Shown here in pieces: positions 1 through 10,138 of a stretch of DNA of 64,000 nucleotides; position 1 is the first letter of the stretch; the number at the start of each line of letters is the position of its first letter. The DNA lies in assembly GCF_000236905.1 (NCBI RefSeq), contig NC_016524.1, positions 790,351-854,350 on the forward strand, in the 5' to 3' direction. The position numbers and the translations under genes were made by a program. Source of the stretch: Tetrapisispora phaffii CBS 4417. Taxonomy: Eukaryota > Ascomycota > Saccharomycetes > Saccharomycetales > Saccharomycetaceae. A model generated the notes under the pieces. It did no database searches. It saw nothing but the letters and a program-made list of their open reading frames with translations, and had not been told where the DNA came from.

Positions 1-1
1 T

Positions 2-1213
2 GTTGTTAAAAGTGAAGTGGAAAAAGAAGATAGCCAGATTCCTATTCAAGAGTCAAAGAGTTTTATTCTTGCTCCAAAACCTTCACAATCGCCATGGAAA
101 AATGGTGAAGTTGATGGCACCAACATTCCAGAGCAGGTTATATCTATCGAACATACACAAAGTAAAAGTGTTGGTAAATATAAGAAAAAACATAGGGGCA
201 AGAAGTCTAATTCTGTGATTAAGATCAACTCTAACACGAAATGGGAAGCTATCCAGCCAGTGATTGTAGTGGCCGATGAGGTTGGTAATAAAACATCAAA
301 TAGTAATAATAGTAATAGTAACAATGGTAAAAAGTCAAGTAGAAGAAGGAGCAAGAAGAAAAAACCATCTACCACTGACGAAGGTAAAGACAAGGAATCT
401 TCTAAGCAAAATGAAGATCAACAACACTCTGCTAATGGCAATAAATCTAATGCAAATATGAAACAAACTTCAAGTAAGAAGAATAATAATAGAAAAAAAA
501 CCAACAAAAAGAAACATCAAGACAGTTCTAATGTAAATAAAAAATCAGAACCAGATTCTAAATCATACAAAGATACAGAAAGTAAGAAACATAACAATAA
601 TCATAACCGTAATTTATATCATGGAGATCATCAAAATACCGACCAACGAACTTATTATTCATTAAAACCAATAATAGATTCAGTGAATGCTGTTGCACAC
701 CAGATAGAATATTACTTGTCTAAAGAGAACTTGGAGAAAGACACTTATTTAATGCCAAAATTATCAAAGGATGGTTACATATCAATGTATCCATTATCGA
801 AATTCTTTAGACTGGTTAATTTATCGTTCGGTGGTAATATAAGTATTTTATTAGCGGCCTTAAGAGAAATTGTTGTTAACGAAAATGCTACCATCACTGT
901 TTCATCTGGTGCATTCTTAGATTTAAATATTGAAGATTCTGAAAACATACTAAGGCAGTTCTTTTTACGTGGAAAAGATTGGGAATCTTATAAAGGTGAT
1001 ATCGTCAATAACAAAGAGGAATCCTCATATATTATTGAAAAAGAATTATCAGGAAATGATCTGGACCAGTATATGATTTTCAATGTAAAAGGGTCCAATC
1101 ACAGACGGTCTGTGGATGCTAATCATGAAGGAAAAGAAAATGCAAATGCCACTAATACTGAAGAACCAAAAGCAGAGCCAGAGATGGAAACAGAAAAAGA
1201 AGATGTTAACTAA
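2..1213 (+). CDS. SRO9: La-motif RNA-binding protein Sro9/Slf1, 5' end outside window
   Basis: Cytoplasmic RNA-binding protein associated with polysomes and mRNA. The frame is open to the first base of the window and there is no ATG near the left edge, so the N-terminus lies outside; about 403 residues are present. A long Asn/Ser/Lys-rich low-complexity region comes first. A La motif follows at about nt 675-890, recognisable from VAHQIEYYLSKENL, a DGYISMYPLSKF loop and the LLAALREI helix. The tail is acidic. There is no RRM, as expected for Sro9/Slf1 rather than true La. S. cerevisiae has two duplicates, SRO9 (YCL037C) and SLF1 (YDR515W); the neighbour GID7 favours the SRO9 side, but the two cannot be separated here. 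Confidence 0.88.
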   Translation, partial: VVKSEVEKEDSQIPIQESKSFILAPKPSQSPWKNGEVDGTNIPEQVISIEHTQSKSVGKYKKKHRGKKSNSVIKINSNTKWEAIQPVIVVADEVGNKTSNSNNSNSNNGKKSSRRRSKKKKPSTTDEGKDKESSKQNEDQQHSANGNKSNANMKQTSSKKNNNRKKTNKKKHQDSSNVNKKSEPDSKSYKDTESKKHNNNHNRNLYHGDHQNTDQRTYYSLKPIIDSVNAVAHQIEYYLSKENLEKDTYLMPKLSKDGYISMYPLSKFFRLVNLSFGGNISILLAALREIVVNENATITVSSGAFLDLNIEDSENILRQFFLRGKDWESYKGDIVNNKEESSYIIEKELSGNDLDQYMIFNVKGSNHRRSVDANHEGKENANATNTEEPKAEPEMETEKEDVN

Positions 1214-1375
1214 TCGATATACTTTATATCGAGAATCATATTCACTTCATTAAATGAAAATATAAAAGGTTTTATACTTTTTTTGAGATTTATATAATAT
1301 AGATAAATATATATAACGGTAAATATGAAATTTCTCATTTTTTCAACTAATCCTTTAAAAATTTGCTGTAATGCT

Positions 1376-3766
1376 TCAATCTTTTATGACTCTCCATATT
1401 TTGATATAGCCGTCATCACCACCAGATGCAAATTGAGTTTTATTGGTAGGGTTCCAACTAACTACATTACAATTCTTTTCTATTTTTTTGCTACCATATT
1501 CACTATGCTCAACATGCCCTGATAAAACCCCAACTATATTACCATTAATTCTATCCCAAACATAGACTTTACCATCTTCTGAGCCACTTGCAACTAAGTT
1601 ATTATTATATCCAAAACATGACCTTATTATAAATTGTTCTTGTTTTTGACCATAGAATTTCTGAATAAGAATGCTTTCCTTGAAATCCCACAATTGTAAC
1701 TCATTGCATTGCAAACTAACTAACACCAATGAAGACACTTGATCATAAGACCCAGTAATTTGCGGCAAACTGATGCAAGTCATTTTCTTCTCAATATTAA
1801 CCCTATTAATCCTAGTCAAACTAAACGTTTCAAATAGAGACACGCTATCCATAGACGAAAATGATGATTTTTTTGGGAATTTCGACAGATCATAAACTTC
1901 TAAATGGCCTTGGTGTGTCATTAAAATCAAATTTTTGTCATCTTCAGTTATCTTAATATCATGAACCCTTGGAAATTTTTCCAGTTGTGGTTGTATTATA
2001 TAATTAGCCACATCCTTAACTCTGATAGATGAGGTACCTGACATTCTAAAAAGTATCCTGCCCTCATTAATATCGTAAAACACAACCTCTCTATCTGGTG
2101 AACCAATCACAAATCTACCTTGTTGGCTTGGAGTGTGAAACCAGTCACAGCACCAAATCCTTGGAGGATTTGCATTTACATTAGCAATGGAATTTTCAGA
2201 GTTTGACGATCTAGGCGTGCTATTATTAGATGCATGGTTATTGCTGCCACTATCATTTCCATTATCTACTAGATGACTAGGAATAGTTGCATTTAAAGGA
2301 GAAGTTGAAACCGTGGCTGGTGCTGTTATTTGAAACGAGTGAATTGGTTGCAATAACGTTGTGGTCATCAGTGTATGCACTTCATCTTCAATTTCTATCG
2401 AGCTTCCTTTTTTATGCAGATCATAAACATTTGCCTTTTCACTAAAAGGACAGGAAACAATATATCTACTATCTGGAGAAAAAGATAAATATAAAATGCA
2501 TTGGTCATTACCACCTAAAACCTTGAATGTCTTGAAGTCATTTTCAACATCATACAGAATAATCTTCCTATCATATAGAGAGTTAGCAGAGGAACTTGCC
2601 AAATATTTTCCATCTGGAGAAAATTGAAGATACCAAATTTCATCAACAGAGTACTTCAAAGTTTTGTATTCCTCAAATTTTAAATTATTGTAACTTTCTG
2701 AAGAATCTTGCAATAGATTTATTATTCTTCTGTTACCGATATTTTTCTCATCATATTCCTCATCAATTATGTTGAGGACATCCTGAGATCGTTGAAATTT
2801 GATTGCTTGCTTCAACAATGTGATAAGTCTGTCCTTGGGGACAAGGTCTTCTGGGTCAATGTAACATGATATCAGCTCAACTGTATTTTTTCTTGAATTT
2901 TCTTTAGAACCTCTCCATGCAGATCTTGGATCTCCCTTCACTATATTAGATGATGTAAGAGTAATTGTCATTTCTTTCAATATATTGTCTGGTGTAAATT
3001 CAGATGTATCTCCTTCTTCTATCATGATAATTGCTTTATCTTTTACTAATAACAGAGTTTCCCAAATTTTAATCAAATTTCTTACAATGGTTCTCAAAAA
3101 TGTCACAGCTGTTGATATATCTTCAATATCCAAAACTAACTCTAGGAAAATCTGTCTACTCAACAAAACTAAAATTTCGACAATTCCTCTTAAATATATG
3201 AGATCACTCCAAAAGGAATCCGAAGTATTAAGATTATAATCTTTTACTAAATCATCCACTATTATTTTAAGTTGATCTGTGTTATCATTCATTACTTTCA
3301 GTGTCTGTGAATAATTAACATTTTCCATATCAATAACTTCATCTCTATCCGACAACTCCTGTGGTTTATCTTTCACATACTGATTCAAAATCGAAGTCTT
3401 ATTATTCAAAGGTAAACGACTTAGAATCTCCAAATCAATATATTCATATTTACCACTCTCCAATAACCTAATCAACTGATGCACATTCGAGGATTCCACT
3501 CGAACCCCTCCACTTTCCTTCTCCAAAGCAATCGCAGTGTCACTAAAACCCATCTCATTCAGCGTATTAATCAACAATTTCGTCAACTGTACTTTATCAA
3601 AAACGTTACCAACAGTCTCATTCATAACTGGATTCACACTTTCATCAGTTAAAGTCTTCAAAGGTGGCTTACTTGAAACCTTTGACCTTCTTCTCTTGCT
3701 ATTATAAGTTGGCATAAAAATCTTATCATCGACACCGTCTGCATCACCTTCAAAAGAGATGCTCAT
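1376..3766 (-). CDS. GID7: GID/CTLH ubiquitin ligase subunit Gid7 (LisH-CTLH-WD40)
   Basis: Subunit of the GID E3 ubiquitin ligase that degrades gluconeogenic enzymes when glucose returns; Gid7 drives higher-order assembly of the complex. The protein has 796 residues (S. cerevisiae about 745). A LisH-like segment (LINTLNEMGFSDTAIALEKESG, broken over residues 64-85) and a CTLH region are followed by WD repeats with SPDGKYLAS, SPDSRYIVS, ASGSEDGKVYVWD and ASGGDDGYIKIW. A Ser/Asn-rich insertion interrupts the propeller at about residues 495-535. The start is an ATG at 3764-3766. It converges on SRO9 and lies upstream of the glucokinase in the same orientation, as in YCL039W-YCL040W. Confidence 0.9.
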   Translation of the reverse strand: MSISFEGDADGVDDKIFMPTYNSKRRRSKVSSKPPLKTLTDESVNPVMNETVGNVFDKVQLTKLLINTLNEMGFSDTAIALEKESGGVRVESSNVHQLIRLLESGKYEYIDLEILSRLPLNNKTSILNQYVKDKPQELSDRDEVIDMENVNYSQTLKVMNDNTDQLKIIVDDLVKDYNLNTSDSFWSDLIYLRGIVEILVLLSRQIFLELVLDIEDISTAVTFLRTIVRNLIKIWETLLLVKDKAIIMIEEGDTSEFTPDNILKEMTITLTSSNIVKGDPRSAWRGSKENSRKNTVELISCYIDPEDLVPKDRLITLLKQAIKFQRSQDVLNIIDEEYDEKNIGNRRIINLLQDSSESYNNLKFEEYKTLKYSVDEIWYLQFSPDGKYLASSSANSLYDRKIILYDVENDFKTFKVLGGNDQCILYLSFSPDSRYIVSCPFSEKANVYDLHKKGSSIEIEDEVHTLMTTTLLQPIHSFQITAPATVSTSPLNATIPSHLVDNGNDSGSNNHASNNSTPRSSNSENSIANVNANPPRIWCCDWFHTPSQQGRFVIGSPDREVVFYDINEGRILFRMSGTSSIRVKDVANYIIQPQLEKFPRVHDIKITEDDKNLILMTHQGHLEVYDLSKFPKKSSFSSMDSVSLFETFSLTRINRVNIEKKMTCISLPQITGSYDQVSSLVLVSLQCNELQLWDFKESILIQKFYGQKQEQFIIRSCFGYNNNLVASGSEDGKVYVWDRINGNIVGVLSGHVEHSEYGSKKIEKNCNVVSWNPTNKTQFASGGDDGYIKIWRVIKD

Positions 3767-4142
3767 GATCCAATTCTTCTTTCTTTTGCTTGAAGCTCAA
3801 CGAACTTATTATTAAATCAAAATGGTATGCTTCACAGTCTATAGAAACAACTCCTCAAACAAGAAACTATACTTTTAAAATAAAAGTAAATCAAAAAAAG
3901 AATATAAATAAGTTCTATTTAAAAATTGACCCTTAAATAAGTGTTGTAATTTTTAAAAGACGTCTGCAAAAAGAAGACATCAATGACTTTTCGAAGAGAA
4001 ATGATGGAAAGGATGGAGAGGAAAGATAAGTTATATGATATTACAGTTGATAACCTGTGTATACGTGTTATATATTCAATGATACATATGTTTTGGGTAG
4101 AATATAGTTACTGTTCTCAAAGGGTGAAGGGGGGAAAAGGTT
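3767..4142. other. Intergenic, GID7 upstream region
   Basis: 376 bp between the GID7 start and the glucokinase stop, both on the minus strand. It must hold the GID7 promoter and the glucokinase terminator. A 72-codon plus-strand frame at 3983-4201 overlaps the glucokinase end and has no recognisable features, so I do not call a gene. No other motif was recognised. Confidence 0.6.
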
Positions 4143-5654
4143 TCATGCCATTAATGCACATAATGCAGCACCGACACTTGGACTATCTTCAAGGATCTTG
4201 AGATGGATGCGTCGTTCGCCGTCGGTTCCTAAAGGTGTTAATGCTAATGCTTGTCTCATCATTGTCTTGAAACCTGGATAATACTTGATTATCGACCCCT
4301 CACAGCTAACGTCAACTTCGCCGTTGTATTTTTTTTCTAAAGCTCCTGTTTTGATGATGATTGCTGCTATGGGAACAGCAGCCAGATACGCTGCCCGCCT
4401 TGATATTATACGTGTCAGAGTTTGAATGTGAGCCCTTTCTGTTGGGGTCGTCAGAATGCGAAGACTCTGTAACAACGACATTTCAGAAGCCCGCAAACCG
4501 ATTGTGTCATCGATTTCAATGCTAGCCATGACTTGGCAGGATATTTGGAAAGGTGTTCTCAATTGATGAGGCAATACATCATATGATGCATACTGTTGAA
4601 ACATTAACCCTCGAGAATACAAGTCAATTAGAATATTTCGCAGGATTTCACCTAAAAACATCCCAGAGACTCTTTTTTCAAAGAGATTGTATCCAGGATT
4701 TCGACTGTACTTCTTATCAATGGAAATATCATATTTGCTTGTTGGTAGAATTTTTGTTTCATTATCAAACGATCCCCATTCTGTGTTAATAAGCATTTCA
4801 GTGTTTCCCATGTTTAGTAACATTTGTTTAATATCCCTTGGTAATTTCACTATATTATTTATTGATTCTTTATAACAGCCATTAGTGCCAGTTCCGAACA
4901 CACATCCTATCACTGGTCCCGATATATCACCTTGGATCTTATTGTCTCTCCCTGCTGATAAGTCTGTCGTTCTAGTAGAATAGCATAACGATAAAAATGT
5001 ACATATTGTATCATTTGTAAGTGCCATAACATTAACCATATTCAAACCTTGGTTGTCTAATTCATCTTGAAAAAGTTGAATTACATCTTTGCCCACTGTA
5101 TCCTTTATATTCAACCTTTTTGTCCATCGGATTAACTCAGCAGTGTCTAAAGAGGTTTGTTTTACTGGGTAAGAGAATATGAACCCCATTTTAAAGGACT
5201 GGTCATGCTTGCGATCTGCAGTAAAAACATCACCGAGGTGAGACCTCATGAACTCATCTACTTGTTTTACTAAAAACGTGAATAAATCCCTGGAAGTCGC
5301 TGAATAGTTCTGGAATAAATAATCTGGTATTCTTGTTTTCATCTGATCAATTGAATACTGATTCCTGCCTTTCAAAGTAACCTTAGAGACTGTGAAGTTT
5401 GTCCCGCCTAGTTCGGCCGTTAATACAATACCTTGTTCTTCTCCCGTTGGTAATGCAGTGACAAAAGATGGAATCATGGGCAAACCACTCCCAATTTCTT
5501 CATTCAAACCACTATTCATCTGATCTATAAAATAATTTGTCATGGCAATAAGTTGTCCTTGTGTGACAACAAATTGGTCACAGATGCCCTTAACTGCAGC
5601 AGCGAGAAGATCATCACCTTCATTTTCGTCCTTAAAGATCATATTATCTGTCAT
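4143..5654 (-). CDS. GLK1: Glucokinase, Glk1/Emi2 type
   Basis: Cytosolic ATP-dependent phosphorylation of glucose, first step of glycolysis. The family is clear from LGGTNF (phosphate loop), FSYPVKQTS, the catalytic Asp in ALTNDT, GTGTNGCY, NTEWGSFDNE, FEKRVSGMFLGE and the end VGAALCALMA, which is typical of Glk1/Emi2 rather than Hxk1/2. The frame continues upstream to 5768; I chose the ATG at 5652-5654 because it gives a length close to the family's 500 residues and aligns with the usual start. The ATG at 5640-5642 is an alternative. The residue after GGTNF is Thr, where S. cerevisiae Glk1 and Emi2 have Arg. Identity as GLK1 or EMI2 is undecided. Confidence 0.88.
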   Translation of the reverse strand: MTDNMIFKDENEGDDLLAAAVKGICDQFVVTQGQLIAMTNYFIDQMNSGLNEEIGSGLPMIPSFVTALPTGEEQGIVLTAELGGTNFTVSKVTLKGRNQYSIDQMKTRIPDYLFQNYSATSRDLFTFLVKQVDEFMRSHLGDVFTADRKHDQSFKMGFIFSYPVKQTSLDTAELIRWTKRLNIKDTVGKDVIQLFQDELDNQGLNMVNVMALTNDTICTFLSLCYSTRTTDLSAGRDNKIQGDISGPVIGCVFGTGTNGCYKESINNIVKLPRDIKQMLLNMGNTEMLINTEWGSFDNETKILPTSKYDISIDKKYSRNPGYNLFEKRVSGMFLGEILRNILIDLYSRGLMFQQYASYDVLPHQLRTPFQISCQVMASIEIDDTIGLRASEMSLLQSLRILTTPTERAHIQTLTRIISRRAAYLAAVPIAAIIIKTGALEKKYNGEVDVSCEGSIIKYYPGFKTMMRQALALTPLGTDGERRIHLKILEDSPSVGAALCALMA

Positions 5655-6447
5655 TACATCCCAATGGCCATCGATCTTCAACGAAATAACCAGCCATCCG
5701 GATCGACAATACTGATCGACCATGGTGGCATTTGAAATGCAGATGTAGATGCTTATATACCCATACATCCTGGTCCCTTAAAAACTTGATCGAAGACTAA
5801 TTAATCATAACGGACGAGTGGTGGCAGCACCTCTAGGGGTCGAGAGACACCGTAAAAGCAGCGGTTACAAGAAGAAACCTTCACTAAGTAAAAAGATCAC
5901 ATATCCAGACTAACGAAGCTCCTACTGAGTCTAATCCTTATACACCACCGTTGCTATAGAAAACACTTTTTAAGCGGAATCTCAGTTAAGAATTACCAGC
6001 TTTCATTCGATCAACTTCAGCAATTGAAAAGCACCGCCGGTTCTTTTAATAGACATGTAAACACCATTGGAAACACAACTTGTTGGCAACCACTCATTCG
6101 AGTCTATCTCTAAATCACAACCATCCATGGTCATTGTATTGTCTCTTTCCATAAATCAGTTTTATAAAAGTGCATATTAACTTCTTAAAAGGTTCTGTTT
6201 TGCCGCTGTCACTGTTTTCTTCCTTTCAGAAGAGACGAGGAATTTCAAATTCTCAATTTTGTAAAGCAAGCATTTATGGAAGGTGTATTTGCATGGTTAA
6301 GCTATCTAAAAGAATAAGGATGAGAGAGGAGAGTATCTATATCAACGAGTCAAGAGGTGTCTTCTGAGATAGAGGATAAGAGGTTTTGTTTTTTTGACTG
6401 GTAGCTCGTACTTTTGTCTTAATCGTTGATCGCAATTGCAAAAAATA
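5655..6447. promoter_or_regulatory. Divergent promoter, glucokinase / GRH1
   Basis: 793 bp between divergent genes. One stress-response element core AGGGG lies at 5835-5839, about 180 bp upstream of the glucokinase start, which suits the stress- and carbon-regulated expression known for this family. Short frames here have no recognisable content. No tRNA was seen. Confidence 0.45.
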
Positions 6448-7641
6448 ATGTTTAGAATTGCTAAGAATTTGGTGAAGACACTGGAACAAAGTGTCCAAGA
6501 TACGTTGGCTTTATCTTCCAGTACTTCTGAGATCGATGCATTTTTCCATTCCATTCCCCCAGCGCTATTATTGCCACAAATGCAAGAGCAATCTGGATAT
6601 TCTCCGGAGGACGCTGGGTCTGCAAGTGTGAGGTCCAACGTCAATGAATCCCTATCTGGTTTGCGAATCGTGTTTGTGCACGAGACTCAATTGCAATTGC
6701 AATCATACTTCGACTTCATTGTCGGTATAAATGATGAACCGGTGCCTGTGATCATCAACCAACATGGTTATTCATACCCCGATTACAACAGAATTGTCGA
6801 ATTACTGAATGAGAAATGTAACAATTACGTCAAGTTGAACATATGGTCCGGCAAAGGGGGTAACTATAGAGACGAGTACGTGTCAGTGCAATACAAAGAC
6901 GAATCGCAATTGGAAGATGTTTCATTAGCGGCTGTCGAAGATAACCAAGCAGCCAACAAGAAATTCCAGTCGCTGGGATTCAAAGTGCAATGGTCCCCAC
7001 TAATCGCAGCCACATTTGTGTACCACATCCTCAACATTAACTTACCAAATGGTCCTGCCGAGCAGGCAGGCCTTATCCCAGATGAGGACTACATCATCGG
7101 CTGTCAAGATGGTCTTCTGGCCACTGGCGGAGAAACGCTGCTGCAAGACATTGTCAAATCCAGAGCAAACCACGAACTCATCCTCTACGTGTACAACAAG
7201 ATACACGACTGCGTGAGACCAATTACAGTGAACATCGGCGGTGACGGCAGACTGGGATGCAACGTAGGTTACGGTTTCCTACACAGAATCCCCACCGTTG
7301 CACCATCACATACCACAGGCACCGCCACTACCGCCACTACCACCGCACCACCACCAGCAATAGAACCACCAGCAATAGAACCACCAGCACAGCTATCTGA
7401 AGAGGCATTCACCCCACAAGTAGCCCTGCCAACCGCAGGCAAGAAGAGGACCAAGACAAAGCATACAACCGGCCTCGTTGACACCGACTATTTCAACGAG
7501 GGCAAGGACACAGCTCCACCATCCTCCACGAACTCCAAGGCAGACGTGCCCCCACCCCAACAAGCATCCAGACACAACAATAAGCACACACACGCACACC
7601 TCCAATACATATGTATCCACATCTTTATATACATTATTTAA
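6448..7641 (+). CDS. GRH1: Golgi GRASP65 homologue Grh1
   Basis: Peripheral early-Golgi/ER-exit-site membrane protein of the GRASP family, acting with Bug1 in COPII tethering and unconventional secretion. The N-terminus MFRIAKNLV is the conserved amphipathic membrane-binding segment; a TTG twelve bases upstream is not the start. Two GRASP PDZ domains follow: the first around LSGLRIVFVHETQLQLQSYF, the second around FKVQWSPLIAATFVYHILN with GPAEQAGLIPDEDYIIG and GCNVGYGFLHRIP. The tail is Pro/Thr-rich and ends in a His/Ile-rich stretch with unusually GC-rich DNA. In S. cerevisiae this gene (YDR517W) lies beside EUG1 and EMI2 on chromosome IV, matching its neighbours here. Confidence 0.95.
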   Translation: MFRIAKNLVKTLEQSVQDTLALSSSTSEIDAFFHSIPPALLLPQMQEQSGYSPEDAGSASVRSNVNESLSGLRIVFVHETQLQLQSYFDFIVGINDEPVPVIINQHGYSYPDYNRIVELLNEKCNNYVKLNIWSGKGGNYRDEYVSVQYKDESQLEDVSLAAVEDNQAANKKFQSLGFKVQWSPLIAATFVYHILNINLPNGPAEQAGLIPDEDYIIGCQDGLLATGGETLLQDIVKSRANHELILYVYNKIHDCVRPITVNIGGDGRLGCNVGYGFLHRIPTVAPSHTTGTATTATTTAPPPAIEPPAIEPPAQLSEEAFTPQVALPTAGKKRTKTKHTTGLVDTDYFNEGKDTAPPSSTNSKADVPPPQQASRHNNKHTHAHLQYICIHIFIYII

Positions 7642-7949
7642 ACTTAAACGACCGTTTCTAATCTCTTAAGACACTTGTTCAGCGAAATTTGAACACGTCA
7701 AAAAAATAATTTGCAGTGAAATTTGGAAGAACGAAACAATGAAACAAGACAAGACCTCTTCAATTGATGTTGCTAAGCTTGTGGGTTGCATTTGGAATGC
7801 TAGCGTGCATGAGTTAGTATATCTCGTGAGGTCTTTGCCTGTTGTATATGAGTCTTTTTGATTCTTACTGTTGAGAGCATACTGCGAGAACACATCGTTG
7901 AGAAAGGTGAAATTCTTTAGATATATATATATTTATATACATATATTCA
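7642..7949. promoter_or_regulatory. Upstream region of the PDI-family gene
   Basis: 308 bp between GRH1 and the PDI-family gene. An AT dinucleotide run (7920-7945) sits just before the start. A TAGCGTG at 7801-7807 resembles the unfolded-protein-response core CAGCGTG with one mismatch; this is weak. Confidence 0.3.
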
Positions 7950-9650
7950 ATGGTTTCTATTAATTCGTTATTGTTGGTTGCTGGTTTATCTGGCAACGTG
8001 TTTGGTGCTGCAGCTGTCGCTAGAGATGCTAAGGCTTCGTCTAGTGATAAGATTGAGCAACTGAATGCTACTAATTTCGACCAAATTGTGGGATCTAAGA
8101 GATTTTTCGTTGCTGAGTTTTATGCTCCATGGTGTTTACATTCAAAGAACATTAAAGAAAGACTAGCTGCCGCTGCAGACAGATTATTACCAAGAGATAT
8201 TGTTTTTGGTCAGATTGATTGTACTGAGAATAAAGAAGTTTGCGATAAATACGAGATCGATGCTTATCCGACTTTAAAAATATTCAAAGATAGCAATTTG
8301 ACTCATCCAATTGCTTGGGAGGGTTCCACTAACGTGGATGGGCTTGTTGCATACGCTTTGAGAAAGGATACCGTGCCAGTCACTGTTGTGGACAGTGAAT
8401 CTGTTTTGCAAGATATTCTGAGAAACAGTGGGAAGCCCGTTGTTGTTAAAAACGCAAACGGTAAATTCGACGAGCAATTCGAGAATATTGCCAAGCAACG
8501 TATGGATAGTATCACTTTTGTCTCATTCCCAAGAGAAAAAGATGCTACGTTCAGTTTATACATCAATAAGGGTAAGAATGCCAACGGTTCTCCAGATATT
8601 AAAGAAATTTCTAATTTGGAAAATTTGGAATATTTCATTAACGATGAACAAAACTTCGTCAAATGGATCACTCAAGAGACTTTACCAGCTTTCGGTAACT
8701 TGACTGCCAGTACGCACTCAGTTTACGCTAGCTTAAGTGTCCCAATCGCTTACTATATGTACAACCGTGATGAAGATGCTACTGACGATATCATTCCATT
8801 TATGAAGGAATTAGGTGAAACTTACCGTGGTAAAGTCAATATTGTTGGTGTCGACGTTCGTCAATACAGTAAACCAATTGAAACTTTAGGTGTTTTACCA
8901 CAATACCCATTATTCGCTATTCATGATGTTCGCAAAAATAGAAGATACGTTTTACCACAGTTGGCTGAAGAAGAATTCAAGAACTTGGAAGAACCAGTTA
9001 AGCTATCTCAAATTCATATGAAACAATTATTAGAAAATTTCACTAAGGGTGAAGCTAAACCAATGGAGAGATCAGAAGAGGTACCAGCTAAACAAGACTC
9101 TGATGTTTATCATTTAGTTGGCTCAACTCATGACAAATTTGTTTTCGATGAGAAGAGGGACATTCTAGTTAGATACTATGCTCCATGGTGTAATATCTCT
9201 GCCAAGATCGAGCCATTGTTCAACAGAGCTGCCCAAATCTTCAACGAAGATGCTTCTTTGAAAGACAAATTAGCACTAGCTGACATTAACGCATTCGACA
9301 ATGATGTTTTAAGCGTTGATATCGAACAGTTCCCGACTTTAGTGCTGTTCCCAGCTGGCAATAACACAAAACCAGTCTTTTTTGAAGGTGGTAAGAGTAT
9401 CGAATCCATTATGGCGTTTGTTGAAAACAGTTCTACACATAAAATTCCAGGTAAGCAAATGTTTGCTGCATACAGACAGCGTGTTTTGGATGAACAAAAT
9501 AAGAAAGAATCCGCAGAAAAGGCAAAGAAGGCTTCTGAAGAACAAGCTAAAAAGACTTCTGAAGAACAAGCTAAGAAGACCTCTGAAGAACAAGCTAAAA
9601 AGAACGACCAACAACAGCAACAACAACAAGCTGTTCATGATGAATTATAA
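7950..9650 (+). CDS. EUG1: ER protein disulfide isomerase family, Eug1-type (both active sites CxxS)
   Basis: Soluble ER-lumen thioredoxin-fold protein. A signal peptide spans about residues 1-22 and the protein ends in HDEL for ER retrieval; domain order is a-b-b'-a'. The active sites are unusual: the first reads CLHS (Cys62, Ser65) and the second CNIS (Cys414, Ser417), so both lack the second, resolving cysteine of the CGHC motif in Pdi1. S. cerevisiae Eug1, the duplicate of Pdi1, has CLHS and CIHS, so this is called EUG1-type; its neighbour GRH1 also lies beside EUG1 in S. cerevisiae. Such a protein can still form mixed disulfides or isomerise but should oxidise poorly. At 566 residues it is longer than Pdi1 (522), owing to an 8-residue tandem repeat and a Gln run before HDEL. 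Confidence 0.9.
   Translation: MVSINSLLLVAGLSGNVFGAAAVARDAKASSSDKIEQLNATNFDQIVGSKRFFVAEFYAPWCLHSKNIKERLAAAADRLLPRDIVFGQIDCTENKEVCDKYEIDAYPTLKIFKDSNLTHPIAWEGSTNVDGLVAYALRKDTVPVTVVDSESVLQDILRNSGKPVVVKNANGKFDEQFENIAKQRMDSITFVSFPREKDATFSLYINKGKNANGSPDIKEISNLENLEYFINDEQNFVKWITQETLPAFGNLTASTHSVYASLSVPIAYYMYNRDEDATDDIIPFMKELGETYRGKVNIVGVDVRQYSKPIETLGVLPQYPLFAIHDVRKNRRYVLPQLAEEEFKNLEEPVKLSQIHMKQLLENFTKGEAKPMERSEEVPAKQDSDVYHLVGSTHDKFVFDEKRDILVRYYAPWCNISAKIEPLFNRAAQIFNEDASLKDKLALADINAFDNDVLSVDIEQFPTLVLFPAGNNTKPVFFEGGKSIESIMAFVENSSTHKIPGKQMFAAYRQRVLDEQNKKESAEKAKKASEEQAKKTSEEQAKKTSEEQAKKNDQQQQQQQAVHDEL
9525..9600 (+). repeat. 24-bp in-frame tandem repeat plus Gln run in the EUG1 tail
   Basis: Three copies of a 24-bp unit encode KKASEEQA / KKTSEEQA / KKTSEEQA, followed at about 9608-9630 by a run of CAA/CAG codons. 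It forms a charged, probably helical linker before the retrieval signal and is likely length-variable between strains. Confidence 0.85.
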
Positions 9651-10138
9651 TCTATTCATGTCACTTTTTTGTTGCAATAAATAGATTTAGAATAATAGCC
9701 AATCTAGCATTGCAGCATGTAATCTATATAATACAATATATTAACTTTTAAGTTCAGAAATATCTTAACACCATACAGTCTAAATAATTAAACTAGCAAT
9801 TGTAAAGAGGTCTTTACTTTGAAACAACTCAGTTGTATCAAACCATGAACTGTTATCTTATTCTCTCTTCCTTGTAAAATATGGCATCAGCATTTAAAAA
9901 GTGACAATAACGGTTGTTTTGAAATTGATGAAAGCTTAAACTAAAAAAACACTTTATTTAAAGGACAGAATGTTGTTTTATTGGTAGAATTCTATATCTT
10001 AACTTAGTTGATACAGTGCGTAATGAGCATATAAGCAGTCTACTTTATTAATAGTTAGGTTATTACGATTTTGAATTAAGTTGCCCCTTTTGTGTTTGAA
10101 ATACACAGCACTTCCAAGTTTTTTTAACTAAGCACATA
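9651..10138. promoter_or_regulatory. Intergenic, MGR1 upstream region
   Basis: 488 bp of AT-rich DNA holding the EUG1 terminator and MGR1 promoter. No tRNA, repeat or recognisable factor site was found. Confidence 0.4.
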
